The notes: generated from the sequence alone by a model not told the origin. A stretch of 64,000 bases of DNA from Membranipora membranacea (GCA_914767715.1 OU612072.1:8248001-8312000), one strand, 5' to 3'. Shown: positions 22,085 to 34,321, counted from the first letter of the stretch. Translations and numbers: made by a program.

Positions 22085-23646
22085 GCGAATAAAATTTGTA
22101 TTCCGTCAATAACATAAACATTTTCAAAGAAATTAATGTGACTAGTTGTTTACTTCCAAGTAGTTGACATGTGATTATAAAAACAAATCCATGTACTGCC
22201 ATCAGCTAAACCTTCACTTCATCAACAAAAGACTCATGACTCATTGGCTTGCAGACTACATACCAGGTTTTTCTATTGATAACTCAAAACTTTGGATCGG
22301 ATTTTAAGTTTGAATATTTCAATCACATCAAAGTTGAATGAGTTATCCACTGACCACCTGGACTGTGGACTGAAAATCAATGATAGTAGCATTGCTGCCA
22401 CACAATCCAATGTCGAAGTGCTACCAACAAGTAAGTGTTTGGATTAGGCTATATATGGTATATAGTCTAGGTTTATTTTTTACTCTATTGGACTCATCAA
22501 GAATCGTTATTATAGGAGAGGCGGGGGGGGGCAGTTTCAATTAGAACTGTCATTAGCTAGTCGTTCACTCATAGCATTGTATAGAAAATGTAAGTAACCA
22601 TTTTGTGCAAATGCAATGGCAAGTGGTTGTCATAAAAAAAACCTTCAATGACTATAGTTAAGCCCTCTCATAATGGCTATTAAAACCTGCTGCTAACTAC
22701 AGCATTGAGTAAGAAAGTTTGCAATATCAGTCTCTATAGTTTGTAATGTTTAATCCTATATTAAGGTAATGTCAAAGACCGATCCGAATATCAACATATC
22801 ATATACCATTGGAAAGCTGCCGAGCTACTGAAAATGAATACCTGAGCAAAAACTTGATTCGATGATGTTGTGTCATTTTAGGGAGGATATATATATATAT
22901 TCCATGTTTATTCTGGAGAAGAATAAGTCCTTAGGACTTGTACCCAGAAAACAGAAAAATTGATAAAAATATGGTGTAGAATTAAAAAGACATGTAACTA
23001 AAAATCAAGAACAATGACAGGTAAAATTACAACGTACACGCAGGCATTAATTAGCAGTAAAACATTACACAAGTTGATACACAATAGCTAGGAAAAGAAA
23101 AGTTAGAACAATGTAGCAGTAGGCTCAAATGAAATGATAAGAACTGACTCATTAATTGAGAGGCAGGAAACGCTGTTTTTGTCAATGCAGATGGTGGAGT
23201 CAAATTAGTTGCAAGAAATTTCAAAACAATGGTGGAATGTATATTTAGAGACTGCGTTCATCGTAAAATTAAATTTTCTTTGATATAGGACTAGTCTAAA
23301 TTGACTTTTTACGTCACACCATACAATGCATTTCTTTTTGTGAAGCCGTGAAAATATGTGAAATTTCATTCATTATTATAGTACAGATCATAGGCTCGAA
23401 ACAAAATTAATTATGATTTTCTCTTAGAGTACTGTTCAAATGTCACAAACATTGACTTTCAACAAATTAGCTTGCAAATTGCAATGACAGTAGACTCTCA
23501 AATACAGCTTATATTTTCGCCACCTTTGCATAACGTCAAACATGCTGTCCAAATGACCATTATTGTGGCCAAACAAAATTTTTTTGAAAGTTCTCGCATT
23601 TGAAGCCGCTTTCATTAACCATGGTGCACACAGGAAATGCCAACAG

Positions 23647-23785
23647 AATTTTTCATTGCATCTTCATTATCTTGAATTTAACGCAAAAGAATGCCAAAAA
23701 ACAGCTATTTTTTTTTTACTTTTGAGGTGTTTTTAGGCATTCTTTTGCGTTAAATTCAAGAAAAATGAAGATGCAGTGAAAAATT
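23647..23785. mobile_element. Hairpin MITE-like inverted repeat
   Basis: Arms of about 55 bp (23647-23700 and 23730-23785) pair almost completely, including the block cttgaatttaacgcaaaaga and its complement, around a T-rich loop of about 30 bases. Lies in the intron between exons 3 and 2 of receptor copy 2. Confidence 0.8.
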
Positions 23786-24004
23786 GCTATTTTACTTTTT
23801 TTAGTTTTTAATGGACAGCTGACAAATAGTTCTAATTGATAGTTCGTAATTGAAAACCGCCCCGGGACAGATCATACCATCAGGTTGGAAAATTTAACGT
23901 GACATAATAAATGAAGATCAGAGCTTTAATCCTGGTGATAAGCATGAACTTATCATTTTACCACAAAGTGATAAATTGTTTTGCACTGCAATAACGTCAA
24001 TTAC

Positions 24005-24114
24005 CTGGAACCAACTGGGATCGGAATGTGGCACAATGCTGATAGGTAAAGCGGCAACTACACATCCAATGTCAGATATAGCTAGGTGTATCAATGTGAT
24101 CCGTGTTGCAATGT
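24005..24114 (-). pseudogene. GPCR copy 2 exon 2 (TM2)
   Basis: 110 bp, same boundaries as copy 1; L-A-I-S-D-I-G-C in TM2 and S-W-F-Q at the end. Confidence 0.85.
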
Positions 24115-26193
24115 CTGTCCAAAGAGGAAAAATAAGTATAATGAAAAGGTGGAGAGAACAATAAATGGGCATACCCTAGAAAAGTAAAGTACTTGTAGGT
24201 GAATTGCTTTGGCATAAAATAGCTAAAGTAAAAGCTAGCCAACATTTACTTACCTTCAATTCTTTATATAGACCTTAACCTCAGCTAGCCCAAAGTATAG
24301 TTCTTGTTTAACTAAACCCCAGTCAAAATCTACTCATCAATAGAAAATAAATTATTAATCACTCTTGGGTTTTTCAAGTGAGACTGCTTTTATGGATTAT
24401 TGCAATACAACTTGTAAGCATGAGTTCCAATTTTATCCAAGCATCAACCGAATATTAAATCAATTGAAAATCATAGTGCAGTCCTAGTCTAGAAACCATG
24501 AAGCTTGGGAAACCCCAGACCCAAGCAACTACGCTCTTTTATTATTGCGAGGTATCCGAAAGTTTTAGATGTGCCAACAATGATTAATTTATATTATACT
24601 TTCTTCTATCCACATTTTATTTATGGCATTGGGTTTTGGGGCCATGCAGTCCCAAGTGAATGAAACAAATTTTACTCTTACCGAAAGCTGCATTGCGTGT
24701 GATTTTGAAAACACCACCTGGAAAACATCAAATAATAACAAGCTGAAATCCTGCCAATTTCGATGTTATTTGAATATCGTTATATTCTATTCTTCTTAAA
24801 ACAAGTAAATGAAAACAATTTATATCCTAAATTAAACCACAACACAAAATCAAGATCAAATTGGAAATTTCAACCTCAGAGAGCCAACAACTGCAGAAGA
24901 GAGGAAAGGTCACTGTTGACAAATTGAGTCAACCTGTTCAATGGTTACTAATGGGAGAGGAGGGGAGCGGGCCGTCGGGCTGCGGTGTCAGCTGGTAGAG
25001 GCTCTGTGGGGGGTGGTGTGTAAGGGGCATTTGGTAGATGGGGTTTACCGGCCGATTGTCAGATCGGGATGGTCTCAACCTTGTTTAATCGGGTGGTCGC
25101 AACTCTCATATTGACCTGTCTGGCATAGTCTATCAGACCACACTGCTGCATTTTTTATCTCAATTTTAATATACCATTTTACAAGAAATTTTCAAGCAGA
25201 AACCTAATAAAAACAAAAACTTGAAACTGGGAGGCTCCAATTTGGATATGTTCAAAGCCATGTTAGAACCGTCTACATGCAGCCTAATGGTCTAACTTTA
25301 AACACAATGGCAGAGGTTGCAAGGTCAGCGGATCCTCAATCAGTTTTTATATACTCATCAATCCTCTGAGCATCAGCTGAGGCTTATTTGTTATTAATGT
25401 GATGTCATGCCAATCGCTCTGCATTCTGAGGTTGTAACCACTGGTTAATCAACTAAGGATCAGCCAGGCTGTTGTCAGCTTTTATGTTAACAGAGTTGCT
25501 GTTGTGCAATCCTCTGAGGTTGCTTAGTTTGTTTTGACTATAAGATGGACAATTAAAAAGTTTCAACTCTAAAGAAGACCCTTACACTGACGCCAATGAT
25601 CGGCCATATAATTTCACTCATTCTTCTTACCCTCCCCTCAACTTAAATGAAGGGAACAAAGTATTGAGTGAAAGTGCAGAGAAAATAATCTAAGTTCCAG
25701 GTTTCATATTACTGCTGTCGAACAAAGGGATTTGAACCGCTTCTATCGGACTGACAAAGATATGGTACACAGAGTTGCCAATTGATTTCGTTTAAAAAGA
25801 GTAGATTTTGTTGGAGGTATAGATGGCTTGGCAGCCATCTATGGTAGTAGACCTAATGCACATGTGGAGGGCATCAGATAATTCTCCTACTAACGGGGAA
25901 TCCCTAAAAAATTCTCTGATGAGACCCTCAAATTCAGGGCTCGACCTGAAGCCCTATACCCATACGGACAGAAACTTAGAATACAGTAATATTTAATTGT
26001 GATCATAGCTTGTAAGTTTGAATACAAAAGTCATTGAATGGGGGAAGGGGTATACAAATAATAGGTATGAGTTAAACTTTGAAAGAGTAGATTACCATGC
26101 TTTTGAAAATGCAGAAGAGTTGAAAATAGAATAGGACAAATAGCAGACCTACTCTTAGAGGAGTAGATGTGGCAGCCCTGATGGTATACTCAC

Positions 26194-26488
26194 TTCCAAT
26201 GCTGCGCTTGTTGAGTACGTAAATAACCATAGAATTAGTCACCAGACCGAGTATGATAATAGTCATCTCTATCCATTGTGCGATGTCGCTTAAAGTCAAT
26301 TCACTAAAATTTGTAGTTGACTCAGACTGACTAGCTGGGGTGAAATTAGTTGCCTGCGTTACTGAGTCAGTGTGATAAGCTGTGATTGAGTCAGTTGCCT
26401 GTGTGATGACGTCAGATGTATTTGAAGGTTCGGTCCCAAAACGGCCCGAGGCCCAAAACGAAGATATAAATAGGTCCTTAGTATCCAT
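26194..26488 (-). pseudogene. GPCR copy 2 exon 1 (N-terminus, TM1)
   Basis: Start M-D-T-K-D-L-F at 26488, TM1 with G-L-V-T-N-S-M-V-I-Y, donor GTGAGT at 26193-26192 and below; phase 1. Confidence 0.8.
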
Positions 26489-27685
26489 CGCTACGATGCT
26501 ACTGTCATCTCAGTGCCGAACTCAGCAGTTCTCCTGAGAGTATAATATGATTCTTTAGCCGGAAAAAGTCAAATTTTTCCTCATAGTTTTGTACTACTAC
26601 TAGATTTGATTTATTGTGCCATTTTCTAAGAAACCATCTTTAAAGCGACTTGTTTACGCTATGGTATGCGTTATGGTATGCGCTCATAGGTTCTATTCTA
26701 GTGATATCATGTTTCTATCTGACGGCAATTGCAAAAAATGCCAGTTTGATTATTTGTCATGTCATAATTTGTCATCATCAATTGTCAACATTGTTGGCCT
26801 CGGTGACACTGTACTAACTGGCAAAACAAAAAGATTTAATTTAGGACAGCCTCTGGACTCTGAAGATGAACTATTGTATCATATTTATACAGTTTGGGCA
26901 CAGAAGGCCAATAATCTCAATTCGACAAAAGCGCCAGCTTCTGTCCAAATAATCATCTGAATGCAATGAATATGCCAGTGCTCCCTAAATGACTTTGAAC
27001 ATCAGCTTTCATGTGATATATAGTAAGTCAGGCCTTAATTCCTAATTTCTGATATGGGTCACAAATGGTTGCCTGTATATTTCCAAATATGAAATATATG
27101 GACGCTGTAAGTATCTTTTAAAGATTAATGAGGATATGCCAATAACTACAGTGATGCCGTAGCAAATTGAACCACAAGCATAGACAAAGGAAGTTACAAA
27201 GATCAGTATAATTTGACATCACGAAAAATCAGAGACCAGAACATTAAGCAGAAAAAAGGGAAACAAATATATGAAAATATCATAATAATATAATATAATA
27301 TAACATAATAATATAACTGTTACCTTTTCTTGCCCCATAAAGATAAATGAATTAAAATGATTTGTGAATAATTATACACCTGCCCTGAAGATGTGGGCAA
27401 GCAGCTGTTGCTTAAAAAAAAGGAACTGAAAAAGAATTAAGAGGTGTTCTACAAAAGCTAACACGTTGTGTTATAAACAATAAACATACCAACGATGCTC
27501 AAGTAGTGTCCAACTCATATTTATCTTGTAGCTATAAATTGTATCAATGACGTTGACAGCTGAAGGCTATGTCATCAATCCGTAATTCGTCAAAACTATT
27601 GCAGTTAACTTTGTCACTGTGCTATTTGTGAACATGAGTTCTCCTGTACTGAAAGTGTCTGATAGTGGAGTGATGATTCTCACTT
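26489..27685. other. Intergenic between receptor copies 2 and 3
   Basis: 5' flank of copy 2, matching the flank of copy 1 to about 27120, then AT-rich sequence with taata repeats near 27285-27315. The plus-strand open frame at 26616-26960 is not conserved in the duplicate, so it is not called. Confidence 0.55.
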
Positions 27686-27935
27686 TTATTGCGATGTTCT
27701 TGTTGCAATTGAAGTTGGAGACCACCGTTTTTTTCTGGCACATATCCTGAACTTTCTAATGGTCAACATGTATATAAATAAATTAATTGAATGGTTTAGG
27801 TACTGCAACCACCATGTTATTTTATCAGCAATGTCAGAATCAGTGTGTATGCTCCGGAAGGTTATGTAGACGGCCCTCGGTGTCATCAGAAGAAGAAATA
27901 TGATAGATGTCATCATCACCAAGATTGTACACTTC
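27686..27935 (-). CDS. GPCR copy 3 exon 5 (TM6, TM7, tail)
   Basis: 250 bp; keeps both Trp codons of K-I-T-W-W-L-Q, then N-L-F-I-Y and a longer Arg/Lys/Ser/Thr tail. Confidence 0.86.
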
Positions 27936-30900
27936 CTGAGTAATAAAATAAAATTCAATCATCATCAAAAATCAACAGTACACTCCATAGAAAGAGCTGT
28001 ATTGTTAAAACAAGGAGTAGCAGGGAGATGGCAGGCGCCCTAACAAACTCAGCTACCTCCTACTTTACCTGCGTTTAGAATTCTGTGCCCTTGTAAGAAT
28101 TGAGTGTATCCGCTGAAGTTTTGCCAATCTCACAGCTATGGCTATATTCAATGTGAGCAATACACCAGAGGGTACATATAGGTAAACTATTGTCCAGAAG
28201 TGAAACGCCATATCGTACTCATGCAACCTTTCTCCATCAGGTACACACCTGTGTTTGTCTGTGACCACAACATTGCCCATCGTCCAGGTGTAGGCTAAGG
28301 CTATGTAGATGGGCATAAAGGAGCATATGATGAGAACGTTCTTTTTCCTCCAGAATGTTATTGTCTAAAAACAAGGCAAGAGTCAGTAAGGAGACATTAG
28401 ATAGTAACATTGGGGTCTTTACAAAACAATCATCATCAAAGTGTGAAATAGAATTGACTGGTCTAATCAATGAGTCTTATCAATCCTCTTCAAATCGGGC
28501 TCAGTTACAAGGATTTATTGTGAAATGTGTGTTATTCCTATCGCATATACAGAACAACAAGGGGTCGTGTCAGGAATTGTCCCTCATTGTGAACACATGA
28601 GTGTATAATTTTTTGTACACATCACACTGTTTTGTCTGGTATTAGGTAAAAATGAAGCAAAATACGAAGTGATTTTTAGCGATTAGGTTGGTAATACTGA
28701 TCCATATGACGTGAGAATATTTTCATCAAAATCAATCGGATATACATATATATATCCATATGTATCAATTAAACATCCTCATGAGCATACTTAAAACTAA
28801 CGAGAATGAAACAACAGATTATAGATACAATGATGTTCGGATCACATTCTCCAACAACATCATTAAATTAGATCAATTTATTTAAGGAGCAAGAGAAAGA
28901 GAGGAGGAGAGACATTACCATTAAAGGAAAGTATACAGCAGTGAGGCGCTCAATAGCGGCCAGTATGATAAACCAAGGAGAGCATGTTTGTATGACTCTA
29001 TGGAACATTATAGCCAGTATACATGACATGTCTGTGGAAAATACCTACAAATAAAAATAGATTGTGTTGAAAAGATAAGATAATAACTTTCACAGACTCT
29101 AAACATTCAGTCTTCTGCTAAACCACCACTGCATCAACCAAAAATCATGGGGCAATTACATAACTATAAGCCGGGCAACCTCTATGAACAGAATGTTCAT
29201 GAGCAAGCTCACGGATGAGGCCCTGGATATTGAATTTTCTGTATTATATACCAGTGGCGTATATTAGCACTCACGGCCCACAGATATCCGTGAATGGCTG
29301 AATAGCTTAGTGTGTAGAGCGTCTGCCTAATAAACACTGTTAATAAGATTGTTGTGGGTACGAAATGCATCTAGGTCAGTTTTTTTCAAATGGGTGCTTT
29401 ATAACTGGAGCATTTTTACCGTAATCTTCTACTGCTATTGAGTTGTTTTCTGAAAGTACCCAACAGCTCAGTGAGCTATTGAAATACCTCTCTGCTTGCA
29501 CTATTTTGCTACCGATATGCAAAAATTTCCGTGGTGGGAGGGCGCTTAAGCGCCCCTCCCATACCCTCCCCACCACGCCTACGGCGTGTGGATCGGGCTG
29601 CGCCCGATTATTATGCTCATCTCTGAAAAGTTAGTGAGTGAAATTTTTTAGAATATACGCCCCTGTTATATACAGAATGGGTTGTACCAAGTTGACCAAG
29701 TTCAAACTTTTTTAATTTATTATCATTATTTCCCCTGAAACTGTAGTTTTAAATTAGGGTCAAGAATATATTGACATAATTTCGGTGCTATTGAGGCAGA
29801 TAAGACGGATCCAATACCAAAACATCCCAACTTATGCTCATGCCATGGATTCTTTTGAGCTTATATTGCAATATTAGTATCTCATCTGTCAAAGTTAGGG
29901 AAAGACAATTCTCATAAAACTACCCCCATGCAAGGCTCCAAACTAAATTCTACGATTTGCAGAATCTTCCTTGTGTGTATTTAGGAAGGGTCTACTCCTG
30001 GTACACTCGGTATCATTATTGAAAGAGTAAGCTTTCAATGGTCTTATCTAGTCGCTCGCAACTGTTAGGCATACAGACTCTTGATTTTCACATCAAAGCA
30101 ATAGGTTGGCACTGAAATAAACCGTATTTACCTGAAACCAGCTAGGATCGGTCTTCGACACAATGCTGATAGGGAAAGCAGCGGCTAAACTTCCAATGTC
30201 AGCTATAGCTAGGAATGTAAGTGTAATCCGTGTAGGGGTATCTATCCGAGTGGAGAAAAAAGAAATTTTTTTAGAATAGTGTAAGCTGCAAAATTTGCAG
30301 GACGAACAGTTGGACATTTTGCTCAAAGTTTGGAACAGCTAAATTTTGAGCCAGCTATCTTTTATTCAACCCGCAAATCTGAATACAGACTCCAAAGACG
30401 CATTACAAACTAGATAAACTTAACCCAATAGTAAAATCCTTGACAATATAGAACAAGAAAACAACATCTTATTCATGTACTTTTCCCTATGGATATGATA
30501 CATCACAACATGAAACTTATTTCTTCCCTGATTTTGAAATTTTACTACAACAATATAGAATATTTCAAACAACGAATATTGGATTGATTGGAAATTGATA
30601 ACTATGAAAAGTGGCACCATACAACAGTAGCGACCTTGTCACCTAGTCAAGGCTAAAACAGCAGTGCTATCAAAGGGACCCAGGCAGCCAGTTACCAAGA
30701 ATGAAATGTTGTAATCTCAAAAACAATACCTTTAATGGCATGTAACGGAGCAGCACCAAAACTTTCGTGGCCAACTACTACTACTACTACTATTACTACT
30801 CAGTGTTAGAAGTGAGTGGGAACTAGGTTGGGACTAGTCAGAACTAGTCAGAGTACCCACCATCAAATAAAGAGGGGATTGTTTAAAATTTCTAATGTAT

Positions 30901-32159
30901 TCAGTGCAGACAATAATCTGATAATAGATATTGCAAAAACTTCGAAGCTGCAAGGGCGCTTTTCCACCCATCCCGCACCCTCTTCACGCAGCCCCGCTTT
31001 GACCCAGAGAGTAGAACACTGTTACCACTACAGCTAATACAGCTGTACTCATAATAATTGGATCTGAACAGAAAATTCTCTAAGCACCGTAGCCTGTGAC
31101 AGTCTCATCGTATACATAGGGAGTTATCTTGTCCAGCACTGATTTATGTGTCACAGAAACAGTCATGGTATATTCCCTCAAGCCTAAGTTTGAATGCTGC
31201 GCCCATAGAATTTAAAAAGATGAAAACAGAAATCAAGAGAGTAAAATGGTGGAAATTGTATAGCAAACAGTTAACTATGTAACTGGAGTGTGATCAAGAG
31301 GAACTCCACCAGATGTGAAGGCTTGTAGTGCTGTGTATTCAAATTACATCGTACCTTTAAAGTCCCTGAACAACAGGGAGAAATGGCATGAAATCGGCAA
31401 GGTTACGTGTTCCACAAGCCATGCCACTGGGTAATTCACAGTCAAAGAATGCTAATCGCACCAACGAACAGGGTGCAAACATCCTTAATGTAAAACAGCC
31501 TATATCAAAACATTATATAGCAGTAGGCCTATCGTTATTGGCGTTGCAACCCTAGTCTAATGAAACAGACAATACCTCAAGATCTTAGAATGAAAAATCG
31601 TTGCATTTTGTTAAACTTGCCATTGCTGATAAAGTTTCAGGGGAAAAGTTTAACCTTTCAACTGAAAAATGGAATCCTCCATTCCAATCTTGACGAAGGA
31701 ACTTGAAGGACTTCACAACTGGAAGGGAAACCATTACTTATGCCCAGCATTGGCAAGCATGGTGGTGTATCATTTTGCTTTCTCCTCTAATCCTCTTAAA
31801 CCCACCATCCTTTAATGAAGGAAAAACAGCATTGAGAAATTGCGCAGAACATGAAAGTCTTAGGTTAAATTGAACCGCTGACAAGTGAAATGGTTTATGA
31901 ACTACACTTCTAGCAATGATATTGGCATAGTTAAGATATACTCACTTCCGACTTTGCGCTTATTGAGTATGAAGATAACTATAGAATTGGTCACAAGACC
32001 TAGCATAATAATGGCTACCTCTATCCATTTCGAGACATCTTTAAAAGTCCATTCAGTACAAGGTGTAGTTGATCCAGACTGATTAGCTGAGGTATAGTTA
32101 GTTGCCTGCGTTACAGAGTCAGAAGTGTTTGATGATGCAAAAAGGCTTGCAGAGTCCAT
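27686..32159 (-). CDS. Rhodopsin-family GPCR, tandem copy 3 (intact, 5 exons, 331 aa)
   Basis: Exons 31946-32159, 30132-30241, 28919-29044, 28069-28364 and 27686-27935 join in phases 1,0,0,2 to 996 bases. Exon sizes match the other copies, except for a shorter N-terminus and ICL3 and a longer C-terminal tail (K-K-R-W-S-P-T-S). Motifs: E-R-L after TM3, R-C-V-P-D in ECL2, N-L-F-I-Y in TM7, Cys in the tail. It is the most diverged of the three, and its introns do not align well with theirs, so it split off earlier. The start at 32159 matches the paralogues; an in-frame ATG at 32258 would add 33 residues (364 aa), most of them an Ala-Ile repeat made by a microsatellite. The stop lies inside CAATAAAA, so a poly(A) signal may overlap it. 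Confidence 0.85.
28069..28364 (-). CDS. GPCR copy 3 exon 4 (TM4, ECL2, TM5)
   Basis: 296 bp; [10 protein letters not shown] and R-C-V-P-D in ECL2; third loop about six residues shorter than in copy 1; phase 2 end. Confidence 0.85.
28919..29044 (-). CDS. GPCR copy 3 exon 3 (TM3, ERL)
   Basis: 126 bp, phase 0 at both ends; D-M-S-C at the top of TM3 and A-A-I-E-R-L at its base. Confidence 0.85.
29290..29372 (+). repeat. Degenerate tRNA-like sequence (SINE head)
   Basis: A-box-like tagcttagtgtgtagagcg and B-box-like gggtacgaaatgc are about 45 bp apart. The anticodon and acceptor arms do not pair properly. Confidence 0.5.
29531..29609. repeat. GC-rich cluster of three hairpins
   Basis: A stem of gtggtgggaggg with ccctccccaccac encloses the perfect palindrome ggcgcttaagcgcc. 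Next come cgcctacggcg and atcgggctgcgcccgat. The block is far more GC-rich than its surroundings and suggests a small inserted element. Confidence 0.7.
30132..30241 (-). CDS. GPCR copy 3 exon 2 (TM2)
   Basis: 110 bp; L-A-I-A-D-I-G-S in TM2, so the Cys of copies 1 and 2 is Ser here; ends S-W-F-Q. Confidence 0.83.
30776..30801 (+). repeat. (CTA)n microsatellite
   Basis: About eight CTA units with one ATT interruption. Confidence 0.9.
31946..32159 (-). CDS. GPCR copy 3 exon 1 (N-terminus, TM1)
   Basis: Sequons NTS, NYT and NQS, TM1 with G-L-V-T-N-S-I-V-I-F, donor GTGAGT. Only one copy of the S-D-S-V-T-Q motif that is duplicated in copies 1 and 2. Confidence 0.78.
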
Positions 32160-32160
32160 T

Positions 32161-32215
32161 GCTGGTATTGCTATTGCTATTGCTATTGTTATTGCTATTG
32201 CTATTGCTGCTGATA
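32161..32215 (+). repeat. (ATTGCT)n microsatellite
   Basis: About nine hexamer units next to the likely start codon of receptor copy 3. Read on the minus strand they encode alternating Ala and Ile in frame with the receptor. Confidence 0.92.
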
Positions 32216-32259
32216 TTGGCGCTGCTTCCTCAGATACTGCACCCAACCATCCTCCCATG

Positions 32260-33526
32260 GATATGCTCTGATTATACAGAAGGAACAGACATTTGTCACA
32301 TTACAAGAATTCACAGTAAAACTGGATTGATCGATCTATAAATTCATAAGAAACTATCTTTATTGTTGTTTGATTGTAGATTGCCTTTGGCAACTTCAAA
32401 ATATATTAACTTGTGTCCTTCACAAGTGATTTGTAACAAAATCATTCACCATCATTAATTGTTTTCTGTCAAAGTAAGTGACTGACAACACAACAATGGG
32501 ACTATAATTGCTTCGTTGTTGTGTTCAGTTAATACTGCTTCCTTTCAAAAAGAAGCCACTTATTTATCATAATTGATAGACATCTGGTCGGCCAAATTAG
32601 GATATGTCCGTGTACTGACCCAAGTCCCACATAGATATATATGATGTCACTCATTTTTGAGAACCTGGATAACCCATAACCCATGTCTTTAGGTTAAATA
32701 CAGAATGAATTATGGCCCATCCTATGTAGCTATGTCTTCAAGGCCCTATCCAGATTGATGAATTGATGAGTAATTAATCAACAAGTGCTTTGCAATAGGG
32801 CTGTTTTCCCACAAATATTGAGGAAACAGTGAGAATTACAAAAAGTGGAAATGTAAATCCGGAGGTCCCACCTAAAAAGGGAGACTTGGCAAGTATGGGA
32901 CAAAACAAGAAGGTTGCTATAAATATTCAAACTGCAAAAATTAAATTGAATGTCCAACAGAAAAATTTCTAACGGCAGTTGCTCTCAAGACATATGAAGA
33001 AGAATCAAATTCCTTTTAGCATGTACAACTTACCAAACAAACAGTAATTTGAATGCTCACCCAACCTGCAATCGGAAAAAATGTTTGCTTTCAGAGGTAA
33101 AAATGTTAGTTATATGTTCATTGGGTTACTTTGTCACTTTGTCACAGTGTCATTTTTCAGAATCTAACTGGTAGTAGTACTGATGTATATAATACGGAAT
33201 AGGGGAACATATCTGTCCCTGTACAAGCATATAGCTATTTATATAAGGTTGATGGAAGGCATATCTCATCTTTGATTGGCGCACAAGTTCTGTAATGTAA
33301 AACGTCCGACCCCTTGTGACTCTTTGCCAAGCAGCTTGCCTGAGTTTTTAAAGGTCGTTGCTGGGACATAATTCAATGCATAAGATTGTTAGCTTGTTCA
33401 CTCACCAACACAAAGTTAAATCATACTGATGGAATATCTCCACAAATATCCTATTTACCATTCAGCAATAAATTCAATGGATAGTTGTAAGCAGTCAAAC
33501 GATAACATCATATCATGTCATGAGTT
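32260..33526. other. Intergenic, no gene recognised
   Basis: 5' flank of receptor copy 3 and AT-rich sequence. No promoter motif or coding signal I could support. Confidence 0.5.
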
Positions 33527-33737
33527 CTAGGGAGGTAGGGAGACATTGCCTCCCCTAGGATGTTGAATAGAGTGAATCAGCTCATTTTTGACTTCCATTG
33601 GTTATTTATATTTCAAAACACATTTGTGTCTGGGCACTGCGGACTCAGGAGGAACTTCAATACCCGACATGGTGTTTCTTCACACCCTTAAGAATTTATG
33701 TCCTCCCCTACCATTTATATTCTAAACTAAGGCCCTG
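33527..33737 (+). mobile_element. Nonautonomous element family X, copy A
   Basis: Shares with 33959-34176 and with the reverse of 61398-61614 a 5' part (gagacattgcctcccctag, then a gaataaagtggcc-like block) and a 3' part (cctcccctac ... aaactaaggccctg). Ends are roughly inverted (CAGGGCCGTAGTTT type). Flanks catgagtt and catgaagt could be a decayed 8-bp target duplication. Confidence 0.6.
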
Positions 33738-33958
33738 CATGAAGTCACTGAAGAGCTTTGCCGAAATATATTTCTCTACCTTATGCATCATAAATTAGGA
33801 GCCTACAAAAAAGAAATGGCCTAATTGTGATTACTTTGTTAGCTCTGAAGTCGCTGATAATCCTACTGTTTGGCCCTGACACTTCTTGTTTCTTGTGGTG
33901 TGCCTACAAATCACCCCTGTTTAAAAAACTGCACAGCAGTGAAGTCTCAAAATAACTT

Positions 33959-34176
33959 CAGGCCCGTAGTTTGAGGGGATCATGGAGACACTGCCTCACC
34001 TAGAAAGCTGAATAAAGTGGCCTAAACTTAATAATTGAATCATCGATGGCATACTCTGCTCCTATGGGATTTCCTTTTGCTATTTACATACCTAAATATC
34101 TTTGGAGCATATTGCAGCACTCCTCATAGCAGTGCCTGGATTTTTGCCTCCCTACAAATTTTCAAACTATGCCCTG
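33959..34176 (+). mobile_element. Nonautonomous element family X, copy B
   Basis: Starts caggcccgtagtttgagggg and ends ttttcaaactatgccctg, forming imperfect inverted ends. Interior aligns with copies A and C, best in agctgaataaagtggcctaa. No clear target duplication. Confidence 0.6.
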
Positions 34177-34238
34177 TAAACACTGATAACTGGTTGCGCT
34201 TGTGGCTTTTATCCTAAGGATATCAAAATTTGGAAACA

Positions 34239-34321
34239 CTTTGGTTCGTCCCTGTTTCCAGTTCGTCCCTGTTTTTGTTTCGTCCCTTCTTGGTTCGTCC
34301 CTTATTCAGTTCGTTCTAGTT
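34239..34321 (+). repeat. Short minisatellite, ~17-bp unit, 5 copies
   Basis: Five units of gttcgtccctgtttcca type with small length changes. Confidence 0.85.

Larger units (their letters stand above)
20685..26488 (-). pseudogene. Rhodopsin-family GPCR, tandem copy 2 (nonsense codon before TM7)
   Basis: Exons 26194-26488, 24005-24114, 21898-22023, 21261-21577 and 20685-20895 have the same phases as copy 1 and would encode 352 residues. In exon 5 the codon for the first Trp of the conserved K-I-T-W-W-L-Q is TGA (complement at 20772-20774), where copies 1 and 3 have TGG. The product would stop after about 322 residues and lack TM7. All other exons are open and splice sites are intact, so the lesion is recent, a population variant, or an error. 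N-terminal repeats, E-R-V and the ECL2 Cys are as in copy 1. Readthrough or expression as a six-helix protein cannot be excluded, but there is no evidence for it. Confidence 0.82.

Noticed and set aside
26616-26960. 114-codon plus-strand open frame upstream of receptor copy 2
   Set aside because: The homologous flank of copy 1 (18900-19760) does not keep it open, so it is probably chance.
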